From positions 5,041,801 to 5,105,800 of the forward strand of contig NZ_JQMQ01000005.1 in NCBI RefSeq assembly GCF_000744815.1: a DNA stretch of 64,000 nucleotides, written 5' to 3'. The stretch is from Phaeacidiphilus oryzae TH49. GTDB lineage: Bacteria; Actinomycetota; Actinomycetes; Streptomycetales; Streptomycetaceae. The notes below the pieces were generated by a model, which was not told the origin of the DNA, did no database searches, and saw only the letters and a program-made list of their open reading frames with translations. Position numbers and translations under genes: made by a program. Positions 11,014 to 21,000 of the stretch are shown in pieces. Each line of letters begins with the position of its first letter. The first letter of the stretch is position 1.

Positions 11014-12012
11014 ATGAACAGCACGCTGACCGCCGGCGCCGCCGCCCGCCGCGAGAACGCCGACCTCGTCCGCCGCCGGATGGCCACCCTCTTCGACGCC
11101 CCGGCTCCACGGGGACGGCCGGGCGCCGCCTTCGACGAGCCCGAGGAGTCGGCGGAGCCCGGCGAGCACTTCGGGCCCGATGAGCATTTCGCGCGCGGCG
11201 AGCACGACGAACCCGACGGGCCCGACGGGCCCGACGGGCCCGCGCTGGGGTCGGACCGCCGTCGGCTCCGCCCCCGCCCCGGCGCCCTTGGCCGGATGCG
11301 GCTGGCCCTGCTGGAACGCTGCGACCTGGACCGGCGGGCGATGGTGGGCCTGGCCGTACTGGTCGTGCTGGCCTCCTGCTACGCCGTGCAGCACTTCTGG
11401 CTGGGCCGGCCGGAGCCGGTCGGCGTACCGGAGCGGCAGCCGGTCGCCACCGCCGCCGGCATGCCGGGACCGGGGCCGGGACCGGTGGCGGTGGCGCGAG
11501 GCGGCGGAGCCGCGGGCGGGGCGGTGACCGCCGGTGCGCCCTCCGGAGCGGCGCTGGTGGTGGACGTGGCGGGGCGGGTGGCCCGGCCGGGGGTGCACGC
11601 GCTGCCGCCGGGGGCGCGGGTCGAGGACGCCCTGGCCGCCGCGGGCGGCGCGCTGCCCGGCACCGACCTCACGGCGATCAACCTGGCCCGGCGGCTGGCC
11701 GACGGCGAGGAGATCGTCGTCGGCCAGCCGGCGCCGGCCGCCGGATCGGCCGAGGCCCCGGGCGGTGGAGCGGCCGGCTCCGCCGCCGGTGCCGCCGGTG
11801 CCGCCGGTGCTGCTGCCGCCGGCCCGGTCAGCCTCTCCACCGCCACCGTTCAGCAGCTGGACGGCCTCCCCGGGGTGGGCCCGGTGCTCGCCCAGCGCAT
11901 CCTCCAGTACCGCGACCGGCACGGCGGCTTCCGCTCCGTCGACGAGCTGCGCAAGGTCCCCGGACTGGGCGCGCGGCGGTTCGCCGACCTCAGGAACCTG
12001 GTCCGGCCGTGA
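11014..12012 (+). CDS. comEA: ComEA-type DNA-binding membrane protein
   Basis: 332 residues. The N-terminal 100 residues are charged and disordered, with a short GPDGPDGPDGP repeat. One membrane segment (VGLAVLVVLASCYAVQHFW) lies at about 113-131. An extracytoplasmic beta-grasp SLBB domain (VVDVAGRVARPGVHALPPG) and a C-terminal tandem helix-hairpin-helix (LDGLPGVGPVLAQRIL; VPGLGARRFADLRNL) follow. The HhH unit binds DNA without sequence specificity. The stop overlaps the comEC start by four bases. Natural competence is not established in Streptomyces, and no other DNA-uptake gene is in the window. Confidence 0.92.
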   Translation: MNSTLTAGAAARRENADLVRRRMATLFDAPAPRGRPGAAFDEPEESAEPGEHFGPDEHFARGEHDEPDGPDGPDGPALGSDRRRLRPRPGALGRMRLALLERCDLDRRAMVGLAVLVVLASCYAVQHFWLGRPEPVGVPERQPVATAAGMPGPGPGPVAVARGGGAAGGAVTAGAPSGAALVVDVAGRVARPGVHALPPGARVEDALAAAGGALPGTDLTAINLARRLADGEEIVVGQPAPAAGSAEAPGGGAAGSAAGAAGAAGAAAAGPVSLSTATVQQLDGLPGVGPVLAQRILQYRDRHGGFRSVDELRKVPGLGARRFADLRNLVRP

Positions 12013-14417
12013 AGACGGAAGGGCGTAGCCGGACGCGGGGCGGGCCGTCCTCCGGCGCGGAGCGGACGCTGGACGCCCGCCTGGTCGGCCCGGCGCTGGC
12101 CGCCTGGGGGGTCGCCTGGGCGCTCCTCGCCGACCCGCCCGAGCCGCTGCCGGTCTGCCTGATCTGCGCGGTGGTCGCGATCGGCGCGGGGACGCTGTTC
12201 GCCGGCGGCGCGCGGTGGGCGGCCTGCGGGCTGCTGCTGAGCGCGGGCGCGGCGGCGCTCAGCGCCGGACTGAGCCTCGGCGAGCTGCACCGCGGCCCGG
12301 TACCGGAGTTGGCACGCCGTCAGGACTACGCCGAGCTGGTCCTGCGGGTCACCACCGACCCGCGGCGCCGGGGCGGGCCGGACGGCGGCGGCGGGCCGCC
12401 CCGGGTGGTGCTCGACGGGCGGGTGGAGGCCGTGGGCCGGGAGTCGGTGCGCACCCCCGTCACGGTGACCGTCCAGGGCCCGGCGTCCGCTCGGTGGCTG
12501 GGCCTGCTGCCGTCGACCCGGTTGCGGATGACCGCCCGGGTGGGCCCCCCGCTGCCGGGGACGCCGGTCGCCGCCCGGCTCACCACCCGGGCGCCCCCGG
12601 AGGTGGTCGCCGGGCCGAGCACCGTGCAGCGGATCGCCGGCCGGCTGCGGGCCGGGCTGCTGCGGGCCACCGAGCGGCTGCCGGCCGACCCGCGGGCGCT
12701 CCTCCCCGGGCTGGTGGTCGGGGACACCAGCCGGTTCACCGAGGATCTGTCGGAGGTGTTCCGGGCCGCGGACCTGTCCCACCTCACGGCGGTCAGCGGC
12801 GGCAACCTGTCCATCCTGCTGGTCATCCTGATCGGCCCGCCGGGGCGGGCCCGTACGCCGGAACGGGGCGGGCTGGCGGCCGGCCTGGGGCTGCCGCTGC
12901 GCGGGACGTCCGCGGCGGGGGCCGCGCTCACGGTCGCCTTCGTGGTGCTCTGCCGACCGGAACCGAGCGTGCTGCGGGCCGCCGCGACCGGAATGGTGGG
13001 CCTGCTGGCGCTGGCCACCGGCCGCCGGGCGCACGCGCTGCCGGCGCTGGCCGGGGCGACCCTGGTGCTGCTGGTCACCGACCCGTGGCTGGCCAGGTCC
13101 TACGGCTTCGGCCTCTCCGTGCTGGCCACCACCGGGCTGCTCACCCTGGGCCCGCGCTGGGCCGCCGCGCTGACCGCCCGGGGCTGGCCGGAGCGGCTGG
13201 CCGAACCGCTGGCGGCGGCCGCGGCCGCGCAGGCCTGCTGCGCGCCGCTGCTCGCGGTGATGGCCTCGCGGGTGAGCCTGGTGGCGATCCCGTGCAACCT
13301 CCTCGCCGAGTTCGCGGTCGCCCCGGCCACCCTGCTCGGACTGGGCGCGCTGGCCCTCGAACCGGTCTCGCTGACGGCGGCCCGGGTGCCGGCCGGGCTG
13401 GGGGCGCTGCCCGCCTCCTGGATCACCTGGGTGGCCCGCCGCGCCGCCGGACTGCCGGGGGCGGAGGTGGCCTGGCCGGGCGGGGTCGCCGGGGCGCTGC
13501 TGCTGGCCGGGGTGGTGTGCGCGGCGGTGTGGGCGCTGCCGGTGCTGCGGCGGCACTGGCTGCTGCCGGTGGCGCTGGGGCTGGTGCTGCTGGCCGCGCT
13601 GCTCCGGCCGCCGCCGGTGGTGCGGCTGCTCACCGGCTGGCCGCCGCCCGGCTGGGACCTGGTCGCCTGCGCGATCGGGCAGGGCGACGCGATCGTGATC
13701 CGGGCCGGCCCGGACTCCGACGCCGCGCTGGTCGTCGACACCGGTCCTGACCCCCGCGCGGTGGACGGCTGCCTCCGCCGGCTGGGGGTGCGGCGGGTGC
13801 CGCTGCTGCTGCTCAGCCACCTCCACGCGGACCACGCCGAGGGGGTGCCCGGGGTGCTCCACGGGCGGTCGGTGGGCGCCATCGAGACCACCTCGCTGGA
13901 CGAGCCGGCCGGCGAGGCGCGGCGGCTGCGGGCGTGGGCCGGCGCGGCCGGGGTGCCGGTCCAGCGTGCCGTGCCGGGGGAGCGCCGGGCGCTCGGCGAT
14001 CTGCGGTGGGAGGTGCTGTGGCCGCCGGGGGAGGAGGAGCTGAGGGGCGAGCAGCGGACGCCGAACAACGCGAGCGTGGCGCTGCTGCTGACGGTACGGG
14101 GACTGCGGGTGGCGCTGCTGGGCGATCTGGAGCCGCCGGCGCAGGGCGCCCTGCCGGGCGGGCTGGGGCCGGTGGACGTCCTCAAGGTGGCCCACCACGG
14201 CTCCGCACGACAGGATCCGGCGTTGCTGGCCGCGCTGCGGCCGCGGGTCGCGCTGATCTCCTGCGGGCTCGGCAACCCTTACGGCCACCCGGCGCCGTCC
14301 ACCGTCTTCGCGCTGCACGCGGGCGGCGCGACGGTCCTTCGGACGGACACCCAGGGCGACGTCGCCGTCCTCGGCGACGCACGCCACCTCGCGGTGGCCG
14401 CACGAGGCCCCGGGTGA
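12009..14417 (+). CDS. comEC: ComEC/Rec2 DNA-channel membrane protein with metallo-beta-lactamase domain
   Basis: 802 residues. Two N-terminal membrane helices are followed by a soluble OB-like part and the competence domain, with many membrane segments from about 260 to 540 (HLTAVSGGNLSILLV marks its start). A C-terminal metallo-beta-lactamase domain carries SHLHADHAEG near 603 and KVAHHGS. In Bacillus-type systems ComEC forms the inner-membrane channel for single-stranded DNA and the lactamase-like domain is proposed to be the nuclease. The GTG start at 12009 overlaps the comEA stop (GTGA). The gene ends in a hairpin shared with convergent hemW. Confidence 0.95.
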   Translation: MKTEGRSRTRGGPSSGAERTLDARLVGPALAAWGVAWALLADPPEPLPVCLICAVVAIGAGTLFAGGARWAACGLLLSAGAAALSAGLSLGELHRGPVPELARRQDYAELVLRVTTDPRRRGGPDGGGGPPRVVLDGRVEAVGRESVRTPVTVTVQGPASARWLGLLPSTRLRMTARVGPPLPGTPVAARLTTRAPPEVVAGPSTVQRIAGRLRAGLLRATERLPADPRALLPGLVVGDTSRFTEDLSEVFRAADLSHLTAVSGGNLSILLVILIGPPGRARTPERGGLAAGLGLPLRGTSAAGAALTVAFVVLCRPEPSVLRAAATGMVGLLALATGRRAHALPALAGATLVLLVTDPWLARSYGFGLSVLATTGLLTLGPRWAAALTARGWPERLAEPLAAAAAAQACCAPLLAVMASRVSLVAIPCNLLAEFAVAPATLLGLGALALEPVSLTAARVPAGLGALPASWITWVARRAAGLPGAEVAWPGGVAGALLLAGVVCAAVWALPVLRRHWLLPVALGLVLLAALLRPPPVVRLLTGWPPPGWDLVACAIGQGDAIVIRAGPDSDAALVVDTGPDPRAVDGCLRRLGVRRVPLLLLSHLHADHAEGVPGVLHGRSVGAIETTSLDEPAGEARRLRAWAGAAGVPVQRAVPGERRALGDLRWEVLWPPGEEELRGEQRTPNNASVALLLTVRGLRVALLGDLEPPAQGALPGGLGPVDVLKVAHHGSARQDPALLAALRPRVALISCGLGNPYGHPAPSTVFALHAGGATVLRTDTQGDVAVLGDARHLAVAARGPG

Positions 14418-14419
14418 GC

Positions 14420-14446
14420 CCGGCGGGTCCGTCCGGGGCCCGCCGG
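14420..14446. terminator. Hairpin between convergent comEC and hemW
   Basis: CCGGCGGG (14420-14427) pairs with CCCGCCGG (14439-14446), immediately after the comEC stop and just before the hemW stop on the other strand. Probably works in both directions. Confidence 0.5.
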
Positions 14447-14449
14447 TGG

Positions 14450-15721
14450 TCAGTCCACCAGATCGCGGACCACCGCGTCGGCCAGCAGCCGCCCCCGCAG
14501 GGTCAGCGCCGCGCGCCCGGCGGCGAACGGCTCGGCGGAGAGGAGGCCGTCGGCCAGTGCCCGTTCCGCCGCCGCCCGGCCCGCCGCGCGCAGCAGGGAC
14601 AGCGGGACCCCCTCCGCGAGGCGCAGCTCCAGCAGGATCCGCTCGACCCGCCGGTCCTCCGCGGACAGCCGCTCCCGCCCGGCCCCCGGCGAGCGCCCGG
14701 CCGCCAGCGCCTCCGCATAGGCCGCCGGATGCTTGACGTTCCACCACCGCACCCCGCCGACGTGGCTGTGCGCCCCGGGCCCGGCCCCCCACCAGTCGGC
14801 CCCGGTCCAGTACAGCTCGTTGTGGCGGCAGCGCGCCGCCGCGTTGCCGTCCCCGGCGGCGGCCCAGTTGGAGACCTCGTACCACTCGTAGCCGCCGGCG
14901 GTGAGGATCTCCTCCGCGATCAGGTAGCGGTCGGCGTGGACGTCCTCGTCGGTCATCGGGATCTCACCGCGCCGGACCCGCGCCGCGAACCGGGTGCCCT
15001 CCTCGACGATCAGCGAGTAGGCGGAGACGTGGTCCGGGCCCGCCCCGATGGCCGCCTCCAGGGAGGTCCGCCAGTCGTCGTCGGACTCGCCCGGGGTGCC
15101 GTAGATCAGGTCGAGGTTGACGTGTGCGAAGCCGGCCTTGCGGGCCAGCGCCGCGCACTCCTCGGGGCGGCCCGGCCGGTGCCGGCGCTCCAGCAGCTCC
15201 AGTACGTGCGGCCGGGCGCTCTGCATCCCGAAGGAGATCCGGTCGAAGCCGCCGGCCCGGAGTTCCTCCAGGTAGCGGAGGTCGACGGACTCCGGGTTGG
15301 CCTCGGTGGTCACCTCGGCGTCGGCGGCGAGGCCGAACTCCGCGCGGATCGCGCCGAGGATCCTGGCCAGTTCGCCCGCCGGAAGCAGGGTCGGGGTGCC
15401 GCCGCCGAAGAAGACGGTCCGCACGGTCGGCAGCTCGCGGCCCTCCGCGCCCAGCACCCGGGCGGCCAGCCGGATCTCCTCGATCACGTTGTCCGGGTAG
15501 GTGTCCTGACCGGCCAGGACGCCGCCGGCGGAGCGCAGCTCGGCGGCGGTGTAGGTGTTGAAGTCGCAGTAGCCGCAGCGGGAGGCGCAGTACGGGACGT
15601 GGACGTAGAAGCCGAAGGGCCGGGCGGCGGCCGGGCCCGCCGGGTGGGGGCCGTCGAGGGCCTGCGGCGGCAGTGCGCCGTCGGCCGGTACGGGCTCGCC
15701 GTCGGGGAGTGCGGAAGGCAT
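14450..15721 (-). CDS. hemW: Radical SAM haem chaperone HemW
   Basis: HemN-like radical SAM protein. Characterised HemW proteins bind haem and insert it into targets rather than oxidising coproporphyrinogen. 423 residues. The radical SAM cluster motif is CASRCGYC (CxxxCxxC) at about 40-47, followed by FFGGGTPTLLP and the EANPESVDL block. The C-terminal HemN region has the WWGAGPGAHSH signature. I start at the ATG at 15721 because GACAAT lies exactly seven bases upstream, the leaderless geometry also seen at era; an ATG three codons earlier is possible. It follows a SpoIIE-type phosphatase on the same strand with a gap of about 120 bases. Confidence 0.95.
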   Translation of the reverse strand: MPSALPDGEPVPADGALPPQALDGPHPAGPAAARPFGFYVHVPYCASRCGYCDFNTYTAAELRSAGGVLAGQDTYPDNVIEEIRLAARVLGAEGRELPTVRTVFFGGGTPTLLPAGELARILGAIRAEFGLAADAEVTTEANPESVDLRYLEELRAGGFDRISFGMQSARPHVLELLERRHRPGRPEECAALARKAGFAHVNLDLIYGTPGESDDDWRTSLEAAIGAGPDHVSAYSLIVEEGTRFAARVRRGEIPMTDEDVHADRYLIAEEILTAGGYEWYEVSNWAAAGDGNAAARCRHNELYWTGADWWGAGPGAHSHVGGVRWWNVKHPAAYAEALAAGRSPGAGRERLSAEDRRVERILLELRLAEGVPLSLLRAAGRAAAERALADGLLSAEPFAAGRAALTLRGRLLADAVVRDLVD

Positions 15722-15728
15722 GCCTCCC

Positions 15729-15734
15729 ATTGTC
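15729..15734 (-). promoter_or_regulatory. -10 box of leaderless hemW promoter
   Basis: GACAAT on the minus strand, then seven bases (GGGAGGC), then the ATG at 15721. Confidence 0.4.
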
Positions 15735-15844
15735 CGCGACCCGGCGGCGAACCCGTGCCCGGCCGCTGCGGCCCGCCGCCGAGGTCGGCCGCCGCAACCG
15801 GTCGCTGCGGCCGGGCGCCCCTGCCCCGCCGCCGAGGCCCCGCC

Positions 15845-17869
15845 TCAGCCGGCCGGCTCCCTGACCTGGAGGACCAGCATCGCGATGTCGTCGTTCGGCG
15901 CTCCGGGCCCGAAGCCGAGCACCACCCGGCGCAGCCGGTCCGCGACCGCCTCCGGGCCGAGGCCCGCGCAGCCGGAGAGGAGTTCGGCCAGCCCGCCGCC
16001 GTCGTCGAGGAGCGCACGGCCGCGCCGGCGCTCGGTGACCCCGTCGGTGACGCAGAGGAGGGTCTCGCCGGGCATTATCCGGAACCGCTCGGTGGTGTAC
16101 CGGGCGTCGGGCGAGATCCCGAGCATCAGCTGCGGCTCGGCGACCGGGCGCACGCCGCCGTCCCGGCCGAGCAGCAGCGGCAGCGGCTGCCCGGCGCAGG
16201 CCAGCGCGCAGCCGACGGAGCCGTCCTGGTGGGGCGTCAACTCGCCCTTGAGCAGCGCGAGCATCCGCGCCTCGGGGATGGCGCCGTGGGCCTGACCCCC
16301 GCCCGGGCGCTCCCGGTCACCGCCGCCGCGATAGGCGCCGGCCCCGGTGTCGGCCCCGGTGTCGGCCCCTGGGCCGGTCTCCGGGTCGCTCTCCCCCTGG
16401 GTGTCCTCGATCAGGGTGCGGTTGACCCGTTCCAGCACCTCGGACGGCTGGCCGCCGCCCTGGTAGCGGGCGAGCAGTCGCAGGGAGTGCCGGGCGAGCC
16501 CGGTGATCGCGGCGGCGCGCGGGCCGTGGCCGCAGACGTCGCCGAGGGCGAAGGCCCAGCGGCCGCCGCCCGGCAGCGGGAACAGGTCGTAGAAGTCCCC
16601 GCCGACCTGGCTGCCGCGCTCGGCGGGTTCGTAGACCACGGCCGTACCGAGGTTCGGGATGACCGGCAGTACCTGCGGGAGGAGGCCCCGCTGGAGCGCG
16701 TGGTTGGCCTCGACCTGGACGCGGTGGGTCTCGGCGGCGTGCAGCGCCGGCACCACCCGGCGGGCCAACTCCTCCAGCAGTTCTATGTGTTCGGGCGGGA
16801 ACCGGTCGGCGCGGCCGACCTGGAGGAGGCCGAGCCCGCGCCCGTTGTGGATCAGCGGGAACTCGCGGGCGACGCCGCCGAGCCCGCAGAGCCCGGCCAG
16901 GCCCGCGGCCTGTCCGGGGGTCTCCAGGAGCGTGCGGAGGGCCTGTGAGCGCCGCTCGTCCGTATGCCAGACGAAGACCGGGAAGAGCGCTCCGGTCTCC
17001 GGGTCGGCGAGGTGGACGGCGGCCCAGTCGGCCAGCCGGGGCACCACCAACTGGGCGGTGATGGTGGCGATCTGGCGTCCGTCGAGCAGCCCGGCGAGGA
17101 GCTGTCCTGCCTCCGCGAGCAGGGCGAGCCGCCCGCGCTCCGCGGTGTCCGAGGTCTCGGCGCTCTTCGCGATCGCCGCCGGCTTCGCGATCGCCGTCGG
17201 CTTCGCGGTCCGTGCGCCGAGCGCGGGGCGAGGGCGCGGGAGCGGGCCGCCGGACATCTCCGTCTCCCCCTGGGCCTCCTCGGGCAGCTCGGGCGGTTCG
17301 CCCCGCAGCCCCATCAGCCCTCCCGGCGCTCTCCGCCCTTCCACCCCTTCCACGCCTGCCGGGCCTTCCATGCCTCCCGACCCTTCCGCGCCTGCCGGGC
17401 CTTCCGGCCCTTCCGGGCCTCCCACCGGCAGGCGGAACCAGGCGCGGCGGCGGCCGCCGCCGAAGTCCACGCCCCAGTCGGTGCCCGCCGGCGCGGCGAA
17501 CGCCAGATAGTGCAGCCGGCTGTCGAGGGGCGCGCGGAGCATCCCGTCCACCATCTCAAGCTCCAGTGCGCCGGGCCGCAGCCGGCAGCGAAGTTCCGCC
17601 CCGCTGGCCGAGTGGAGCACCGCCTCATGCGCCAGCAGCCCCGCTATCTCCCCGAGTTCGGCGTCGGTGAGTCCCTCCCGGTCGAGGAGCTCGCGGACCG
17701 CCCGCCGGGCCCGCTCGGCGTCCGAGCGGGTCGGGTAGGTCGGACCGAGGCGCAGTACGCCCAGGTCATCGCGGTGGTCGCGGTCGTCGCGGTCGGCTCC
17801 GTGCACCCCGGTCCGCTGCGGGGGTGGGGCGGCGGATCGGGCGGCGATGGCGGTATCGGGGCTGTTCAT
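15845..17869 (-). CDS. Multi-domain SpoIIE-type PP2C phosphatase (degenerate ATPase-like, GAF, SpoIIE), OsaC-like
   Basis: Cytosolic protein of 674 residues. Residues about 45-160 resemble the RsbW-type anti-sigma-factor ATPase fold ([31 protein letters not shown]), but the usual N-box Asn is not evident. A Gly-X-Y-rich linker encoded at about 17330-17428 follows, then a GAF-like domain and the SpoIIE/RsbU phosphatase core ([29 protein letters not shown]), which keeps the metal-binding Asp residues. Such proteins dephosphorylate anti-anti-sigma factors. The layout resembles S. coelicolor OsaC. It is divergent from the hybrid kinase and 120 bases upstream of hemW. Chosen start MNSPDT at 17869; an upstream in-frame ATG at 17929 is possible. 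Confidence 0.82.
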   Translation of the reverse strand: MNSPDTAIAARSAAPPPQRTGVHGADRDDRDHRDDLGVLRLGPTYPTRSDAERARRAVRELLDREGLTDAELGEIAGLLAHEAVLHSASGAELRCRLRPGALELEMVDGMLRAPLDSRLHYLAFAAPAGTDWGVDFGGGRRRAWFRLPVGGPEGPEGPAGAEGSGGMEGPAGVEGVEGRRAPGGLMGLRGEPPELPEEAQGETEMSGGPLPRPRPALGARTAKPTAIAKPAAIAKSAETSDTAERGRLALLAEAGQLLAGLLDGRQIATITAQLVVPRLADWAAVHLADPETGALFPVFVWHTDERRSQALRTLLETPGQAAGLAGLCGLGGVAREFPLIHNGRGLGLLQVGRADRFPPEHIELLEELARRVVPALHAAETHRVQVEANHALQRGLLPQVLPVIPNLGTAVVYEPAERGSQVGGDFYDLFPLPGGGRWAFALGDVCGHGPRAAAITGLARHSLRLLARYQGGGQPSEVLERVNRTLIEDTQGESDPETGPGADTGADTGAGAYRGGGDRERPGGGQAHGAIPEARMLALLKGELTPHQDGSVGCALACAGQPLPLLLGRDGGVRPVAEPQLMLGISPDARYTTERFRIMPGETLLCVTDGVTERRRGRALLDDGGGLAELLSGCAGLGPEAVADRLRRVVLGFGPGAPNDDIAMLVLQVREPAG

Positions 17870-18001
17870 GGAGGCGTTACCTGCCCTCCGGTGAGTGAGT
17901 CGGACGGGGCTCGCGCACCGGGGAGGCAATACCGCGGAGTCCGCCTCGGCACGGCAGCCATGGTGACAGACTGAGCGCGTTCATACGCGTCAAGTAATCG
18001 G

Positions 18002-21000
18002 ATGAGCACTATGAGCACCCTGCCACGTGGCACCCTCAAGGCGCGGGCCTCGCAGGGGGCAGCGGGCGACGCCTCGGTCGCGTCCGCCGCCCCGGCCGTC
18101 CCCGCCGTCCCGCTGGGCCCCGCCCGCGCCGCCGACCGCCCCGCCGACGGCCACTGGGTCCGCGTCGGGGAGCTCCGCCCGCTGCTCGCCGCGCTGCGCA
18201 ATCTGCGGGACGGGCACTTCCGTAGCCGGATGGACACCGCGGCGACGGTCGGCGACGGCATGGTCGGCGAGCTGGCCGTGGTCTTCAACCAGGTGATGGA
18301 GCGCAACGAGCACCTGGTCAACGAGTTGAGCCGGGTGCGCCGCGAGGTCACCCGGCAGGGGCGGCTGGACGAACGGGTGCTGCCCAGCCCGGGCCCGGGC
18401 TCCTGGGCGACCGGCGTGCAGTCGGTCAACTCGCTGATGGACGCCATGGTGATCCCGGTGACCAAGGTGACCCGGGTGCTGGACGCGGTGGCCGAGGGCG
18501 ACCTCTCGCTGCGGGTCGACCTCCACGACGGCTCCCGTCCGCTCCGCGGCGACCTCCGTTGGATCGCCCGCGGGGTGAACCGGATGTGCGACCGGCTGGC
18601 GCTGGTCACCGGAGAGGTGACCCGGGTGGCGCGGGAGGTCGGCACCGAGGGCCGGCTCGGCGGGCGGGCCGAGCTCCAGGGCGGCTCGGGCAGCTGGCGC
18701 GAGGTGACGGAGGCCGTCAACACCATGGCGGCCCGGCTGACCTCGCAGGTGCGGGACATCGCCCTGGTCACCACGGCGGTGGCGAACGGGGACCTGAGCC
18801 GCAAGATCACCGTCGAGGCGACCGGCGAGCTGCTGGAGCTCAAGCTCACCGTCAACACCATGGTGGACCAGCTGTCCGGCTTCGCCGACGAGGTCACCCG
18901 GGTCGCCCGCGAGGTCGGCACCGAGGGCAGGCTCGGCGGTCAGGCGCAGGTGCGCGGGGTCTCCGGGGTCTGGAAGGACCTCACCGACAACGTCAACCTG
19001 ATGGCGGACAACCTCACCCGCCAGGTGCGGAACATCGCCCAGGTGACGACGGCGGTGGCCAACGGCGACCTGTCCAAGAAGATCACCGTGGACGCCCAGG
19101 GCGAGATCCGCGAGCTGAAGGACACCGTCAACACGATGGTCCACCAGCTGTCCGGCTTCGCCGACGAGGTCACCCGGGTCGCCCGCGAGGTGGGGACCGA
19201 GGGGATGCTCGGCGGCCGGGCCGAGGTGAAGGGCGTCTCCGGCACCTGGAAGGACCTCACCGACAACGTCAACCTGATGGCCTCCAGCCTCACCTCGCAG
19301 GTGCGGAACATCGCCCAGGTGACGACGGCGGTGGCGAACGGCGACCTGTCGAAGACGATCACCGTCAACGCCCAGGGCGAGATCCTGGAGCTGAAGGACA
19401 CCGTGAACACCATGGTGGACCAGCTCTCGGCGTTCGCCGGCGAGGTGACCCGGGTGGCCCGCGAGGTGGGCACCGAGGGCCAGCTGGGCGGCCGGGCCCA
19501 GGTGCGCGGGGTCTCCGGGGTCTGGAAGGACCTCACGGACAACGTCAACTTCATGGCGGACAACCTGACCTCGCAGGTCCGCAACATCGCCCAGGTGACC
19601 ACCGCGGTGGCCAACGGCGACCTGTCCAAGAAGATCGCGGTGGACGCCCGCGGCGAGATCCAGCAGCTGAAGGACACCGTGAACACCATGGTGGACCAGC
19701 TCTCGGCGTTCGCCGACGAGGTGACCCGGGTGGCCCGCGAGGTGGGCACCGAGGGCCAGCTGGGCGGCCGGGCCCAGGTGCCGGGCGTCTCGGGCGCCTG
19801 GAAGGACCTCACGGACAACGTCAACTTCATGGCGGACAACCTGACCTCGCAGGTCCGCAACATCGCCCAGGTGACCACCGCGGTGGCCCAGGGCGACCTC
19901 TCCAAGAAGATCGACGTGGACGCCCGCGGCGAGATCCTGGAGCTGAAGTCCACCATCAACACCATGGTGGACACCCTCTCCGCGTTCTCCTCCGAGGTCA
20001 CCCGGGTGGCCCGGGAGGTCGGCTCGGAGGGCCAACTCGGCGGCCAGGCCCGGGTGGAGGGCGTGGACGGCACCTGGAAGTCGCTGACCACCTCGGTCAA
20101 CGAGCTGGCCGGCAACCTCACCACCCAGGTCCGCGCGATCGCCGAGGTGGCCAGCGCGGTCGCCAACGGCGACCTGTCCCGGTCGATCTCCGTCGAGACC
20201 CGCGGCGAGGTCGCCGACCTGAAGAACAACGTCAACCTGATGGTGGCCAACCTCCGCGAGACCACCCGGGCCAAGGACTGGCTGGAGACCAACCTGGCCC
20301 GCCTGGCCAGCCTGATGCAGGGCCACCGCGACCTGGTGGAGGTCGCCGACCTGATCCTCCGCGAGCTGACCCCGCTGGTCTCCGCTCAGTACGGCGCCTT
20401 CTTCCTGGCCGAGCGGGACGACGAGGGCGAACCGGTCGGCCGGGAGGGCGAGTTGGGCCAGCACGGCGCCACCGTGGCGCCCCGCCTGGCGTTCATCGCC
20501 GGCTACGGCTCGGCGCACGGCGGCGAGGAGGGCCCGGACGGGCAGCAGGGCCTGGTGGCCCAGGCGGCGGCGGAGAAGTCCCGCATCCTGATCACCGAGA
20601 CCCCGCCCGACTACATCAAGATCAATTCGGGTCTGGGAGAGGCCTCCCCGGCCTGTGTCGTGGTGCTGCCGATCCTCTTCGAGGACCAGGTGCTCGGCGT
20701 CATCGAGCTGGCCTCGTTCAGCCGGTTCAGCGACGTCCACCTGGCCTTCTTCGACCAGTTCTCCAGCACCATCGGCGTGGCGATCAACACCATCATCGCC
20801 AACTCCCGCACCGAGGCGCTGCTCTCCCAGTCCCAGCGGCTCACCCAGGAGCTCCGCCGGTCCAACTCCGCGCTGGAGGAGAAGGCCGCGCTGCTGGCCA
20901 CCTCCTCCCAGTACAAGTCGGAGTTCCTGGCCAACATGTCGCACGAGCTGCGGACGCCGCTGAACTCGCTGCTGATCCTGGCCCGCCTGCTGGCGGACAA

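Noticed and set aside
11850-14885. About 1000-codon open frame antisense to comEC
   Set aside because: Gln/Arg/Pro-rich shadow frame over comEC and hemW with no ribosome site and no recognisable domain.
18614-20269. CRISPR-like or mobile-element repeat array
   Set aside because: Units are contiguous, 276 bases long, in frame and encode HAMP domains; there are no spacers.
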